Source: Microbacterium ureisolvens (GTDB lineage Bacteria > Actinomycetota > Actinomycetes > Actinomycetales > Microbacteriaceae). Taken from it: 64,000 nucleotides of DNA. The stretch is taken from positions 124,001 to 188,000 of the forward strand of contig NZ_JAEUAX010000001.1 of the NCBI RefSeq assembly GCF_019511645.1, read 5' to 3'. Under the pieces are notes generated by a model that ran no database searches, was not told the DNA's origin, and saw only the letters and a list, made by a program, of their open reading frames with translations. Position 1 is the first letter of the stretch. Each line of letters begins with the position of its first letter. A program made the position numbers and the translations under genes. Shown here in pieces: positions 28,168-37,293 of this stretch.

Positions 28168-31100
28168 GTGCGCGCCACGAACCGTGTGACCACATTCCTT
28201 GCGGCATCCGTCCTCCTGGTCGGGATCGCGGCCTCGATGGGCGGCCCCGCCGGTGCGGCCGAGGCGCGGCCGGCCGCGGTGTCGACGGGCACCGTCAGGA
28301 TCGACGAGGTCTCGCCGGCGGGCGTCCGCGGGCCCGCCTCCGGGTTCTTCGAGCTGGCGAATCCGGCGGAGCACCCCGTCGACCTCACCGGGTACGCGGT
28401 CTTCCGCTGCGACGAGGAGGGACTGCGCACCCGTCCGACAGACCCCGAGGCGGACCTCGCCGGAGTCATTCTCGCCGCGGGGGAGCGGCGCGCGTTTCCG
28501 ACCGCGCGCCTTGCCGAGCGCGGGTACGGACTCGTCGTCGTCGCCCCGTCCGGCGAGACGGTCGATGCGCTGGCGGTCTACTCCGATGACCCGGCACCGA
28601 CGACGTCGGAGTGCGGCGGAGGCGCCGAGCTTCCGGTGACGACGGCAGCCGCGCTCGGGGAGAGCTGGCAGCGCGCCGGGTCGTCCGCCGACGGACGGTG
28701 GGTGCGTGCGGTCGCCACCCCCGGCGAGCCCAATCGCCTCGCGGAGGCCTCCGGTGCGTCCGTGAGGGTCTCCGAGATCGCGGCCGCCGGTCCCGACGGT
28801 CACGGCGACGACTTCGTCGAGCTCGTGAACGACGGTGCGACGATCGTGGACCTCCACGGCTGGCGGCTGTACCGCTGCACCGCGACGGGAGCCGTGCCGC
28901 CCGACGCGCTCCAGCACGTGTTCGGAGCCGACACGGCGCTGGCGCCGGGCGGGCGGCTGGTGGTCGGCGGGCCCGCATTCGCGGGAGAGTCCGACGTCCG
29001 AGTGGACACCTCCCTCGCCGACACCGCGTACGGCGCACTCCTCGTCGCGGCGGACGGGCGCCGGGTCGATGGCGTCGGGGTGTCGTCTCGGGAGGACACC
29101 GCCTGCCAGACCGGCCGCGACAAGCTGCCCTCGAGCCTGGACTACCGCACGGGTCAGAGCTGGCAGCGCCAGCCCCACGGTGAATTCGTGATCGCGGCTC
29201 GCACGCCGGGCGAACCGAACCCGGCGGGCTCGGCCGCTGTCGCGGCGACCGTCGCGACAGAGTTCGCGTATGGCGCCCGACCGGGTGTCGCGGTGAGCGA
29301 GATCGCAACGGATCCTGACATCGACGGGATGCCGCGACGCAACTTCGTCGAGATCGCGAACTTCGGCGATCGCGAGGTCGACATCTCGGGGTGGACGCTG
29401 GTCGCGTGCGGCGCCGACGGCTTCCGGCGGTTCGACGACCTCGCCGTGGTGCCTTCGGGCACGGTGCTCGGGTCCGACGACTCGTGGATGGCCGCACTCG
29501 CGGGCACCGCTGACGCCGAAGATGCGGACGCCGCCTACGACGACGCGCTCGAGCTCGCGGGAGCAGGGGTGTGGGTGCAGGATGCCGCCGGACGCCGCGT
29601 CGACAGCGTCGGGATCTACCACCGCAACGAGATGGACAGCAGCGTCGACCGTGAGAGCCCGTGCACGAAGGGCCTCGCACTGTCGACGTTCGCGGTCGAC
29701 AGGCTGCGGGGAGAGACCCTCCAGCGCGCCGCGTTCACGGGCGACGACGCGACCGACTTCGTGCCCGCCGCCGCGACACCCGGTGCGTTCGCCGGTTCCC
29801 GGGCGGTCTCTGCGGACGACATGATCGAGCGCGCGCTCGACCGCGCCCGTTCGGACGCCGCCGATTCCGCGATCGGCCAGGCCGCAGCATCCGTGTCCGT
29901 TCCATACGAGACCCAGGGGACGCCCGTGGACGTGATCGCCGCCCATGCCGGGTCGTCGCTCTCGCCCCTCACGAGCCGCACCGCGCCGGGTGAGCGGGAG
30001 GTCTCCGCAGTGCGGCCGACTGCGCGCGACGACGCCTACGACCTGCCTTACGTGCGGATGCGCGTCCGGCTGCCGGAGGACGGCGGCCCCGTCTCGTGGA
30101 GCGGGCGGACGGTCGGGCGCGCCGAGGTGCGCCTCTCGGTATGGGCTCCGGCGTCCGGAACTGGGCGGCATGCGGGATGGCGCGCGCTCGACGACGCCGC
30201 CGGCGCGGCGACGGCGACGGATGCCACCGCCACGGCAGCAGTCAGGCTCGAGGGTGTCGTCCGCGCGGAGGAGGTCGTGGACGGCACCGCCGACCTGCTG
30301 GTGCAGGTCGTGCCGCGAGCGGAGTCGGCGGCCGCCGGCGCGGACGGACTCGCCGACCCCGCGGACTACGACCTCGCCCTCGGCCACATCACCGACACGC
30401 AGTACTACTCGGAGGCGTATCCCGAGGTCTATGCCGGCGAGGTCGCGTGGCTCGCCGAGAATGCCGACGCGCGCAAGCTCGCCTTCGTCACCCACACGGG
30501 CGATCTCGTCCAGAACTGGGTCGATCCCGGTCAGACGGAGGAACGTGCGCGCCGCGAGTACAAAGTCGCGTCGCGGCTCCAGGGTGTGCTGGACGAGAGG
30601 GGCATCGCCAACAGCGTGCTGCCGGGCAACCACGACAACAAGCGCGGCGTGAGCAACGACCTGTTCAACGAGTACTTCGGCCCCGAGCGGTACCGGGACC
30701 AGCCGTGGTTCGGCGGATCACTCACGCCCGACGACAACAGCGCGAACTGGTCGGCGTTCGAGGCGGGCGGCGCGCGGTTCGTGATGATCTCGCTGCCCTA
30801 CGCGTACGGCGAGCGCGAGATCGCGTGGGCCGGAGACGTCGTCGCCTCTCATCGAGACGCGAACATCGTCATCTCGACGCATGAGCACCTCACGCCGGCG
30901 ACCGCCGAGGACGACGCGGAGCGTTCGACCACATCGCGGTGGGTCTCGCACGGCGACCTGCTGTGGGAACGGGTCGTGGCGCCGAACCGCAACGTCGTGC
31001 TCGTGCTGTCGGGGCACTTCCACGGCCTCGGCGCGATCGTCACCGAGAACGCCGGAGGCATACCCGGGCACAGCGTCCTCGAGGCGCTCGCGGACTACCA

Positions 31101-31416
31101 GGAGTTCCGCACGCCGACGGGCGAGAGGGCGAGTGGGTTCCAGCGGCTGCTCCAGGTCGATCTGGCCGCCGGCGTGCTGGCGGTCGACAGCTTCTCGGTG
31201 CCGCTCGGCGCGACCGCCAGCCATCCGTACGACTACACCCAGTTCCTTCCCGACGACGGCGACGCGGCGACCCCGTCGAACGAACGGCCGTGGCGGATCC
31301 TGGCGCAGGGGCTGCAGCGCCGCTACACCGAGGAGGACGACGCGTTCGCCGTGACGCTGGCGCTGCAGTACGCCAAGGCGGTGGAGACGGATGCCGTCAC
31401 CCTCGGGCACGGCTGA
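28168..31416 (+). CDS. Secreted protein with three lamin-tail domains and a metallophosphoesterase domain
   Basis: Predicted 1082-residue exported protein. The signal peptide covers about residues 1-31 (basic start, LAASVLLVGIAASM, cleavage near AGAAEA). Three lamin-tail (LTD) domains start near residues 43, 199 and 374, each with a VxxxEI...FVELxN...VDLxGW pattern. A calcineurin-like metallophosphoesterase domain starts near 735 (LGHITDTQYYSE), with THTGDLVQNW, GNHDNKRG near 820, and SGHFHGLGA near 948. No cell-wall anchor or C-terminal helix is seen. LTD domains often target extracellular nucleases and phosphatases, so an extracellular phosphatase or nuclease role is likely. GTG 28168 gives the best signal peptide. 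Confidence 0.85.
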   Translation: MRATNRVTTFLAASVLLVGIAASMGGPAGAAEARPAAVSTGTVRIDEVSPAGVRGPASGFFELANPAEHPVDLTGYAVFRCDEEGLRTRPTDPEADLAGVILAAGERRAFPTARLAERGYGLVVVAPSGETVDALAVYSDDPAPTTSECGGGAELPVTTAAALGESWQRAGSSADGRWVRAVATPGEPNRLAEASGASVRVSEIAAAGPDGHGDDFVELVNDGATIVDLHGWRLYRCTATGAVPPDALQHVFGADTALAPGGRLVVGGPAFAGESDVRVDTSLADTAYGALLVAADGRRVDGVGVSSREDTACQTGRDKLPSSLDYRTGQSWQRQPHGEFVIAARTPGEPNPAGSAAVAATVATEFAYGARPGVAVSEIATDPDIDGMPRRNFVEIANFGDREVDISGWTLVACGADGFRRFDDLAVVPSGTVLGSDDSWMAALAGTADAEDADAAYDDALELAGAGVWVQDAAGRRVDSVGIYHRNEMDSSVDRESPCTKGLALSTFAVDRLRGETLQRAAFTGDDATDFVPAAATPGAFAGSRAVSADDMIERALDRARSDAADSAIGQAAASVSVPYETQGTPVDVIAAHAGSSLSPLTSRTAPGEREVSAVRPTARDDAYDLPYVRMRVRLPEDGGPVSWSGRTVGRAEVRLSVWAPASGTGRHAGWRALDDAAGAATATDATATAAVRLEGVVRAEEVVDGTADLLVQVVPRAESAAAGADGLADPADYDLALGHITDTQYYSEAYPEVYAGEVAWLAENADARKLAFVTHTGDLVQNWVDPGQTEERARREYKVASRLQGVLDERGIANSVLPGNHDNKRGVSNDLFNEYFGPERYRDQPWFGGSLTPDDNSANWSAFEAGGARFVMISLPYAYGEREIAWAGDVVASHRDANIVISTHEHLTPATAEDDAERSTTSRWVSHGDLLWERVVAPNRNVVLVLSGHFHGLGAIVTENAGGIPGHSVLEALADYQEFRTPTGERASGFQRLLQVDLAAGVLAVDSFSVPLGATASHPYDYTQFLPDDGDAATPSNERPWRILAQGLQRRYTEEDDAFAVTLALQYAKAVETDAVTLGHG

Positions 31417-31495
31417 GGTATCAGGGCACGGGCGGTACGCCTCGGAAGCCTGAGGGGCCGCAGACCCCGTATCGACCCAGAGCAGAGGAGCTGTC

Positions 31496-32350
31496 ATGAA
31501 CGTCGAACCGTGGAGCACTGTCGGTCCGGGATCGTCGTCGGCGATCGTCCCGGGCATCCAGTACCTCCTGCGGGCGCACGGCCACGCCGTCGCCGTCAGC
31601 GGGACGTACGACCCCGCGACCACCGCGGCGGTCACGGCCTTCCAGACCGCACAAGGCGTGCCGGCCGACGGCATCGTCGGGCCCGTGACCTGGCCGAAGC
31701 TCGTCATCGCGGTGCAGCAGGGGTCGACCGGCGACGCGGTGCGGGCGGTGCAGCAGTTCGGGCTCTCCCGGTCGCCGGGGGAGCCTCCGCTCGTCGTTGA
31801 CGGGAACTTCGGCCCGGTCACGAAGGACCGCGTCGAGTTCTTCCAGGAGTCGTGGGGCCTGACTATCGACGGCATCGCCGGCCGGGAGACCTGGTCGTTC
31901 TTCAGCACGTTCGTGCCGGGCGAGCGCCCGTGGGCCCTCGTGAAGCAGGGTTCGTCGCAGGCCACGAACTGGCGCGTCCTCGCCGCGCAGTACCTGTTGC
32001 GTGCACGCGGTGCGACCATCGCCGCCGACGGCGCTTTCGGCCCGCAGAGCGGGCAGGCCGTGAAGACGTTCCAGCAGACGCTGCGGGCCGTCGAGATCTC
32101 CACAACGCTCGGCCAGCTCGACTGGCCGAGCCTCATCCTCGCCGTGAAGCAGGGCGATGGCCCCGCCGGCGCTGAGGGCGAGGCAGTGCGGGCCGTACAG
32201 ACGCTCCTCGCCGGGCTGACCGTCGACGGAGATTTCGGTCCGGCCACCGACGCCGCTGTCCGCGAGTTCCAGCAACTGTTCGCGCCGCCCGTCGACGGGA
32301 TCGTGGGTCCGGTCACCTGGCACACGCTGATGCTGCGGCTGTTCGAGTGA
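31496..32350 (+). CDS. Protein of four peptidoglycan-binding-like repeats
   Basis: Predicted 284-residue protein composed almost only of PG_binding_1 repeats, at about residues 15-75, 80-135, 155-205 and 225-283. Typical phrases are [32 protein letters not shown] and [16 protein letters not shown]. No catalytic domain and no signal peptide are visible, which is unusual because such repeats normally act in the cell wall. ATG 31496 is preceded by AGAGGAG. It lies 79 bases after the phosphoesterase gene. Confidence 0.8.
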   Translation: MNVEPWSTVGPGSSSAIVPGIQYLLRAHGHAVAVSGTYDPATTAAVTAFQTAQGVPADGIVGPVTWPKLVIAVQQGSTGDAVRAVQQFGLSRSPGEPPLVVDGNFGPVTKDRVEFFQESWGLTIDGIAGRETWSFFSTFVPGERPWALVKQGSSQATNWRVLAAQYLLRARGATIAADGAFGPQSGQAVKTFQQTLRAVEISTTLGQLDWPSLILAVKQGDGPAGAEGEAVRAVQTLLAGLTVDGDFGPATDAAVREFQQLFAPPVDGIVGPVTWHTLMLRLFE

Positions 32351-32411
32351 GCGACGCAGGCCCGGGTGCCGCGCCCGCCGAGGGGCGCCCAGGCTTGCAG
32401 GGTCGCGGCAC

Positions 32412-32417
32412 TACGCT
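32412..32417 (+). promoter_or_regulatory. -10 box of the 32.4-kb membrane protein pair, leaderless
   Basis: TACGCT is followed by six bases and the GTG at 32424; no ribosome binding site is present. Confidence 0.6.
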
Positions 32418-32423
32418 GAGAAC

Positions 32424-32981
32424 GTGACGACCGGACGCGACGACGACGCCCTCACCTGGGACGGCGACGACGATCCCACGCTCGACCACGGTGCGAGCGG
32501 CGAGCCCGATGACGGGTCCGAGACCGTGGCCGAGGCCGCGTCGACGCCGGTCGAGCTGCCGGAAGGCTTCACCGCCGTCGGCAAGGGCAGCGAGACGCTG
32601 GGCGCAGCGGGCTCCGCGGGCGCACCGCCGGCCGCAGCATCCGATGCGACCACGGCAGCCGAATCCGCCACCGACGAGCACCGGCCGATGGGCAACGGCG
32701 CGCTGATCGCGTTCGGCGTGCTCGGCGGCGTGTACGCCCTCTATGCGATCGGCTGGCTCATCGGCGGTCTCCGCCTGCAGGGCAAGTCGCAGTATCTCGT
32801 CCTCGACGTGATGTACCAGGGGAGCCTGTGGCTGGCGGTGCTGGCCCCGCTGCTGTGGTTCGCGACCACGCTGCTGCTCACCCGCGCCTCGCGCGCGTGG
32901 GTGCGGTTCGCGTGGCTGGGGGCAGGGGTCGTGCTGCTCTTGCCCTGGCCTTTCGTGATGATCGGGGCGATCGGACAATGA
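32424..32981 (+). CDS. Membrane protein with acidic N-terminal region
   Basis: Predicted 185-residue protein of unknown function. The first 95 residues are acidic and Ala/Ser/Thr-rich and likely disordered. Three transmembrane helices follow (about 99-118, 133-150 and 160-182). The stop overlaps the ATG of the next gene, so the two membrane proteins are probably made together and may interact. No family recognised. Confidence 0.75.
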   Translation: MTTGRDDDALTWDGDDDPTLDHGASGEPDDGSETVAEAASTPVELPEGFTAVGKGSETLGAAGSAGAPPAAASDATTAAESATDEHRPMGNGALIAFGVLGGVYALYAIGWLIGGLRLQGKSQYLVLDVMYQGSLWLAVLAPLLWFATTLLLTRASRAWVRFAWLGAGVVLLLPWPFVMIGAIGQ

Positions 32982-33352
32982 GCGACGAGACGATGGATGC
33001 TGCCGTCCCGGCCGCGAGGCGGGGCAGGACGCCCACGTGGCTCGTGGCCGCGATCTCGGGCGTCATCGGGCTGTTCTACGCCTACGCCGTCTGGAACGCG
33101 GTGGGGAACCTGGTCGCCACGCTCGGCGTCTTCGCCGCCGCCGGCCTCAGCCTCAACGCCTTCGGCTGGTTCATCTGGATCTTCGCCGCGGTGTTCCCGC
33201 TGCTCGTGTGGGGCGGAGCGTTCGCGATCGGGTACCGCCGCGCGCCGCACGAGCTGCTCCTCGTGATGCTCACCGGCCTCGCGCTCGTGGCCGTCTTCTG
33301 GCTGAACGTCGTCGCCTACACGACCTTGAACTCGGCGTCGTTCCTGGGCTGA
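32978..33352 (+). CDS. Small three- to four-helix membrane protein
   Basis: Predicted 124-residue protein of unknown function. Hydrophobic stretches at about residues 21-48, 60-84 and 93-115 suggest three or four membrane helices. ATG 32978 overlaps the stop of the preceding membrane protein gene (ATGA), which fixes the start and shows coupling. A longer upstream open frame exists but is a shadow of the neighbour. Confidence 0.75.
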   Translation: MSDETMDAAVPAARRGRTPTWLVAAISGVIGLFYAYAVWNAVGNLVATLGVFAAAGLSLNAFGWFIWIFAAVFPLLVWGGAFAIGYRRAPHELLLVMLTGLALVAVFWLNVVAYTTLNSASFLG

Positions 33353-33399
33353 GCCGGCGGGCGGGCGTCACACGGTCGGGCGCGTTGCCGCGCGGGCGG

Positions 33400-33405
33400 T
33401 AGGCT
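33400..33405 (+). promoter_or_regulatory. -10 box of serA
   Basis: TAGGCT would start a transcript near 33412 with an 80-base GC-rich leader ending in AAGGAA before the serA GTG. I found no leader peptide or convincing riboswitch in it. Confidence 0.45.
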
Positions 33406-33491
33406 GGCACAGGCCTCGCCCCCCGACGGCGTGCGGCGCGGCATCCGGTTCTGCTCCGCGCGTTCGCGCACCGCCCCACTAAGGAACACCC

Positions 33492-35096
33492 GTGCCGAAG
33501 CCTGTCGTCCTGATCGCCGAAGAGCTCTCTCCCGCCACGATCGATGCCCTGGGTCCCGACTTCGACGTGCGCAACGTCGACGGCACCGACCGCCCCGCGC
33601 TGCTTTCGGCCCTCGCCGACGCCAACGCGGTGCTGATCCGCTCGGCGACGAAGATCGACGCCGAGGCGATCGCCGCGGCGCCCGTCCTCAAGGTCGTCGC
33701 CCGCGCCGGTGTCGGCCTCGACAACGTCGACATCAAGACGGCCACCACGGCCGGCGTGATGGTCGTCAACGCACCGACCTCGAACATCATCTCGGCGGCC
33801 GAGCTGACCGTCGGTCACATCCTGAGCCTGGCGCGCCGCATCCCCGCCGCGCACGCGTCGCTCTCCGGCGGCGCGTGGAAGCGCAGCTCGTACACCGGCA
33901 CCGAGCTCTTCGAGAAGACGGTCGGCATCATCGGCCTGGGCCGCATCGGCGCCCTGATCACCGCTCGCCTCCAGGCATTCGACGTCCGCGTCATCGCGTA
34001 CGACCCCTATGTCACGAGCGCCCGGGCGCAGCAGCTCGGCGTGCAGCTGGTCACCCTCGACGAGCTTCTCGCCCAGAGCGACTTCGTCACGATCCACATG
34101 CCCAAGACGCCCGAGACCACGGGCATGATCGGCGCAGAGCAGTTCAAGATCATGAAGCCGACCGCGTACGTGGTGAACGTCGCGCGCGGCGGGCTCATCG
34201 ACGAGGAGGCACTGCACGCCGCCCTCACCGCAGGCGAGATCGCCGGTGCGGGCCTCGACGTCTTCACCTCGGAGCCCCCGGCGGAGGGCGGCACCGCCGC
34301 GGCGCTGCTGGGCCTGCCCAACGTCGTCGTCACCCCGCACCTGGGCGCCTCCACCGAAGAGGCGCAGGAGAAGGCCGGCGTCTCCGTCGCGAAGTCGGTG
34401 CGTCTCGCCCTCGGCGGCGAGCTGGTGCCCGACGCGGTGAACGTCGCGGGCGGCGTCATCGACCCCTACGTGCGACCCGGCATCCCGCTGGTGGAGAAGC
34501 TCGGCCAGATCTTCTCGGCGCTTGCGCGGTCGCCCCTCACGAGCCTCGACGTCGAGGTGCACGGCGAGCTGCAGGCCTACGACGTGAGCGTGCTCAAGCT
34601 CGCCGCGCTCAAGGGCGTCTTCACGAACATCGTCAGCGAGACCGTGTCGTACGTGAACGCGCCCCTGCTCGCCGAACAGCGCGGCGTCGAGGTGCGTCTC
34701 CTCGTCGACGACGACAGCCCCGAGTACCGCAACGTCATCACACTGCGCGGCGCCCTGTCGGACGGCTCGCAGCTCGCGATCTCGGGGACCCTCACCGGCC
34801 CCAAGCAGGTGGAGAAGCTCGTCGGCATCAACGACTACGCGATCGAGCTGCCGATCGAGACCAACCACGTCGTCATGCTCTACACCGATCGCCCCGGCAT
34901 CGTCGCGATCTACGGCCAGAAGTTCGGCGAGGCGGGCATCAACATCGCCGGCATGCAGATCGCGCGCCAGACGGCCGGCGGCCAGGCGCTCTCGGTGCTG
35001 ACGGTGGACTCGCCGGTGCCCGACGCCCTCCTCGACGAGGTCAGCACGGCGATCCAGGCCGATCTGTTCCGCCAGATCGAGATCACCGAGTCCTGA
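33492..35096 (+). CDS. serA: D-3-phosphoglycerate dehydrogenase
   Basis: Predicted 534-residue long-form enzyme that oxidises 3-phosphoglycerate with NAD, the first step of serine synthesis. The NAD fingerprint GLGRIGALITARLQAF lies at about residues 150-165, and the catalytic His is in VTPHLGAST. An intervening ASB domain (about 320-450) and a C-terminal ACT domain (TDRPGIVAIYGQKFGEAGINIAGMQ) complete the type I enzyme common in actinobacteria and allow serine feedback. GTG 33492 follows AAGGAA. It often neighbours ilvC and leuB in this group; here a block of other genes separates it from ilvC. Confidence 0.95.
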   Translation: MPKPVVLIAEELSPATIDALGPDFDVRNVDGTDRPALLSALADANAVLIRSATKIDAEAIAAAPVLKVVARAGVGLDNVDIKTATTAGVMVVNAPTSNIISAAELTVGHILSLARRIPAAHASLSGGAWKRSSYTGTELFEKTVGIIGLGRIGALITARLQAFDVRVIAYDPYVTSARAQQLGVQLVTLDELLAQSDFVTIHMPKTPETTGMIGAEQFKIMKPTAYVVNVARGGLIDEEALHAALTAGEIAGAGLDVFTSEPPAEGGTAAALLGLPNVVVTPHLGASTEEAQEKAGVSVAKSVRLALGGELVPDAVNVAGGVIDPYVRPGIPLVEKLGQIFSALARSPLTSLDVEVHGELQAYDVSVLKLAALKGVFTNIVSETVSYVNAPLLAEQRGVEVRLLVDDDSPEYRNVITLRGALSDGSQLAISGTLTGPKQVEKLVGINDYAIELPIETNHVVMLYTDRPGIVAIYGQKFGEAGINIAGMQIARQTAGGQALSVLTVDSPVPDALLDEVSTAIQADLFRQIEITES

Positions 35097-35112
35097 TCGC
35101 CGCAAGCACGCC

Positions 35113-35145
35113 GCGCCCCTGAGCTCCTGCCGGACTCAGGGGCGC
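35113..35145. terminator. Bidirectional terminator between serA and the TetR gene
   Basis: GCGCCCCTGAG (35113-35123) pairs with CTCAGGGGCGC (35135-35145). The right arm overlaps the stop codon of the converging tetR-type gene. Confidence 0.65.
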
Positions 35146-35681
35146 GCGGCGCGCTCGACGAGCGCGACCAGCGCGTCGAGCGCCTCGCCGCGGGGGACAG
35201 GGCCGGGGATCGACCCTCCCGACAGCGCATTGTTGAAGTAGAGGCCGTCGCTCACGAGCATCACGAGGTCGAGCGCCGTCGCGTCCTTGGTGTGAGGCTC
35301 GAGCACGGCCGCCCAGTCGTCGCGGATGTGCCGCAGTGCTTCACTCGCTGACGCGTCGCCGCCCTGAGCGAGGCGCGAAGTCGCGAGGATCGCACGGTCG
35401 ATGGGGTCGTTCGCCATGACCGAGGTGTGCAGGAAGTAGGCGATCGGTCCCTCGGGCGCGGCAGCCATGAGGTCGACATCCTCCTTCACCAGCCTGCGGA
35501 GCCGGTCGATGAGGGCGGCCTCGAGCGCCTCTTTCGTGCCGAAGTGGTACAGCAGGCCGCCCTTCGACACGCCCGCAGCCTTCGCGGTGGCATCCATCGT
35601 GGCCGCGCGCTCGCCCTCGTCGATGAGGATCTGCTCGAAGGCGTCGAGCACCTTCTCGCGGGCCAGGGGAGGGCGACTCAT
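35136..35681 (-). CDS. TetR-family transcriptional repressor
   Basis: Predicted 181-residue TetR regulator. The N-terminal helix-turn-helix (about residues 10-55) ends in the signature SKGGLLYHFGTKEAL; the C-terminal half is the ligand domain. It is divergent from an MFS drug-efflux gene with a perfect operator-like palindrome in the 63-base gap. TACGAT lies seven bases before its ATG, again compatible with a leaderless mRNA. It very probably represses the efflux pump and itself. Confidence 0.93.
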   Translation of the reverse strand: MSRPPLAREKVLDAFEQILIDEGERAATMDATAKAAGVSKGGLLYHFGTKEALEAALIDRLRRLVKEDVDLMAAAPEGPIAYFLHTSVMANDPIDRAILATSRLAQGGDASASEALRHIRDDWAAVLEPHTKDATALDLVMLVSDGLYFNNALSGGSIPGPVPRGEALDALVALVERAARP

Positions 35682-35720
35682 GGCCCCGATCGTATCGACA
35701 CGCGTCGCGGCATCCTGTTA

Positions 35721-35742
35721 CTATACCGGCTGGACGGTATAG
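35721..35742. promoter_or_regulatory. TetR-type operator
   Basis: CTATACCG (35721-35728) and CGGTATAG (35735-35742) form a perfect 8-bp inverted repeat with a six-base spacer, in the divergent gap. It overlaps a TACTAT -10 box (35719-35724) of the efflux gene and ends two bases before the first ATG, so binding would block transcription. Confidence 0.8.
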
Positions 35743-35744
35743 AA

Positions 35745-37286
35745 ATGATGACTCTCACGCAGGAACTCTCGCTCGCCGACGCCCAGGGCACAAAGGTCGG
35801 CTGGCGCGGCTGGGCGGCGCTGGTCGTGCTGATGCTGCCGGTGCTGCTCGTCTCGGTCGACAACACGGTGCTGAGCTTCGCGCTTCCCTCGATCGCGCTC
35901 GAACTCGGGCCGTCGAGCGCCCAGCAGCTGTGGATCATCGACGCCTACCCGCTCGTGCTCGCAGGGCTGCTCGTCACCATGGGCACGCTCGGCGATCGCT
36001 TCGGACGCCGGCGGATGCTGCTCGTCGGCGCCACCGGATTCGCCGCCGTCTCGGTGCTCGCGGCCTTCGCGCCGAGCGCCGCCTGGCTCATCGCCGCGCG
36101 TGCGGCGATGGGCGTGTTCGGCGCGATGCTGATGCCCTCGACCCTGTCGCTGCTGCGCAGCATCTTCACCGACCGCGACCAGCGGCGCCTGGCGATCGCG
36201 GTGTGGGCGGCGATGTTCTCGGCGGGTGCGGCGCTGGGTCCGATCGTCGGCGGCCTGCTGCTCGAGCACTTCTCCTGGGGCTCGGTGTTCCTCCTGTCGG
36301 TGCCCGTGCTCATCCCGCTGCTGGTGCTCGCGCCGCTGCTCGTGCCCGAGAGCCGCGACCCGAAGCCCGGCAGGATCGATCCGCTCAGCATCGCCCTGTC
36401 GATGGCCACGATGATCCCGGTCGTCTACGGCATCAAGGAGCTCGCCGTGCACGGATTCGCGGTCGCGGCGTGGCTGCCGATGCTCGTCGGCTTCGGCTTC
36501 GGGGTGCTCTTCGTGCGGCGCCAGCTGCGCGCCGCGACCCCCATGCTCGACATGCGGCTGTTCGGTATGGGCACGTTCAGCGGTGCGCTGCTGGTGAACC
36601 TGCTGAGCGTCATCGCGCTCGTCGGCTTCCTGTTCTTCGTCGCGCAGCACCTGCAGCTCATCGTCGGGCTGTCGCCGATGCAAGCCGGCCTGGCACTGGT
36701 GCCCGGACTCGCGATGATGATCGTGGCAGGCCTCGCGGTCGTGCCGATCTCGAAGAAGTGGCCTGCCCGCGTGGTGGTGCCGACGGCGCTCGTGTTCTCC
36801 GTCGCGGGCTACATCGCGGTCGCCTTCGCCACCGGGCCCGACAGCGTGAGCACGCTCGTCGCCGCGTTCATCTCGCTGGGCATCGGCATCGGCGCGGCCG
36901 AGACCGTGTCGAACGAACTGGTCCTCTCGAGCGCGCCGCCCGCGAAAGCCGGTGCCGCCAGCGCCGTCTCCGAGACCGCGTACGAGCTGGGCGCCGTGCT
37001 CGGCACCACCGTGCTGGGCGGCATCCTCACCGCGCTCTACCGATCGAATCTCGTGGTGCCCGATGGGGTGACGGATGCCGCGGCCGCGGCCGCGTCCGAG
37101 ACCCTCGCCGGTGCGGTGCACGCCGCCGACCAGATCGGCGGGGCGACCGGGCAGGCGCTCTTCGAGGCGGCGGCGACCGCGTTCGATGCTGGCGTGACCG
37201 TCACGGCGCTCATCGGGGCGGGCCTCGTGGTCGTGGCGGGGGTCGTCGCGGCCAGTACCCTGGGAGGGTCCCGCCAGAAGTCGTAG
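35745..37286 (+). CDS. MFS drug-efflux transporter, DHA2 (14-helix) family
   Basis: Predicted 513-residue proton-driven exporter of the QacA/SmvA type. Motif A between helices 2 and 3 reads [16 protein letters not shown]; the segment [19 protein letters not shown] is characteristic, and helix 5 carries the MF-rich [11 protein letters not shown] motif. About fourteen hydrophobic segments are present. ATG 35745 (or the adjacent ATG 35748) follows the operator directly with no ribosome binding site. Regulated by the divergent TetR protein; the drug or metabolite is unknown. It is followed after seven bases by leuB, so readthrough into leuB is possible. Confidence 0.92.
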   Translation: MMTLTQELSLADAQGTKVGWRGWAALVVLMLPVLLVSVDNTVLSFALPSIALELGPSSAQQLWIIDAYPLVLAGLLVTMGTLGDRFGRRRMLLVGATGFAAVSVLAAFAPSAAWLIAARAAMGVFGAMLMPSTLSLLRSIFTDRDQRRLAIAVWAAMFSAGAALGPIVGGLLLEHFSWGSVFLLSVPVLIPLLVLAPLLVPESRDPKPGRIDPLSIALSMATMIPVVYGIKELAVHGFAVAAWLPMLVGFGFGVLFVRRQLRAATPMLDMRLFGMGTFSGALLVNLLSVIALVGFLFFVAQHLQLIVGLSPMQAGLALVPGLAMMIVAGLAVVPISKKWPARVVVPTALVFSVAGYIAVAFATGPDSVSTLVAAFISLGIGIGAAETVSNELVLSSAPPAKAGAASAVSETAYELGAVLGTTVLGGILTALYRSNLVVPDGVTDAAAAAASETLAGAVHAADQIGGATGQALFEAAATAFDAGVTVTALIGAGLVVVAGVVAASTLGGSRQKS

Positions 37287-37293
37287 GAGCACC

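Noticed and set aside
27820..30633. 937-codon minus-strand frame opposite the LTD phosphoesterase
   Set aside because: Shadow of the plus-strand gene, whose three repeats and phosphatase motifs are clear.
33406..33491. Possible attenuator in the serA leader
   Set aside because: No short frame with serine codons and no convincing alternative hairpins could be found.
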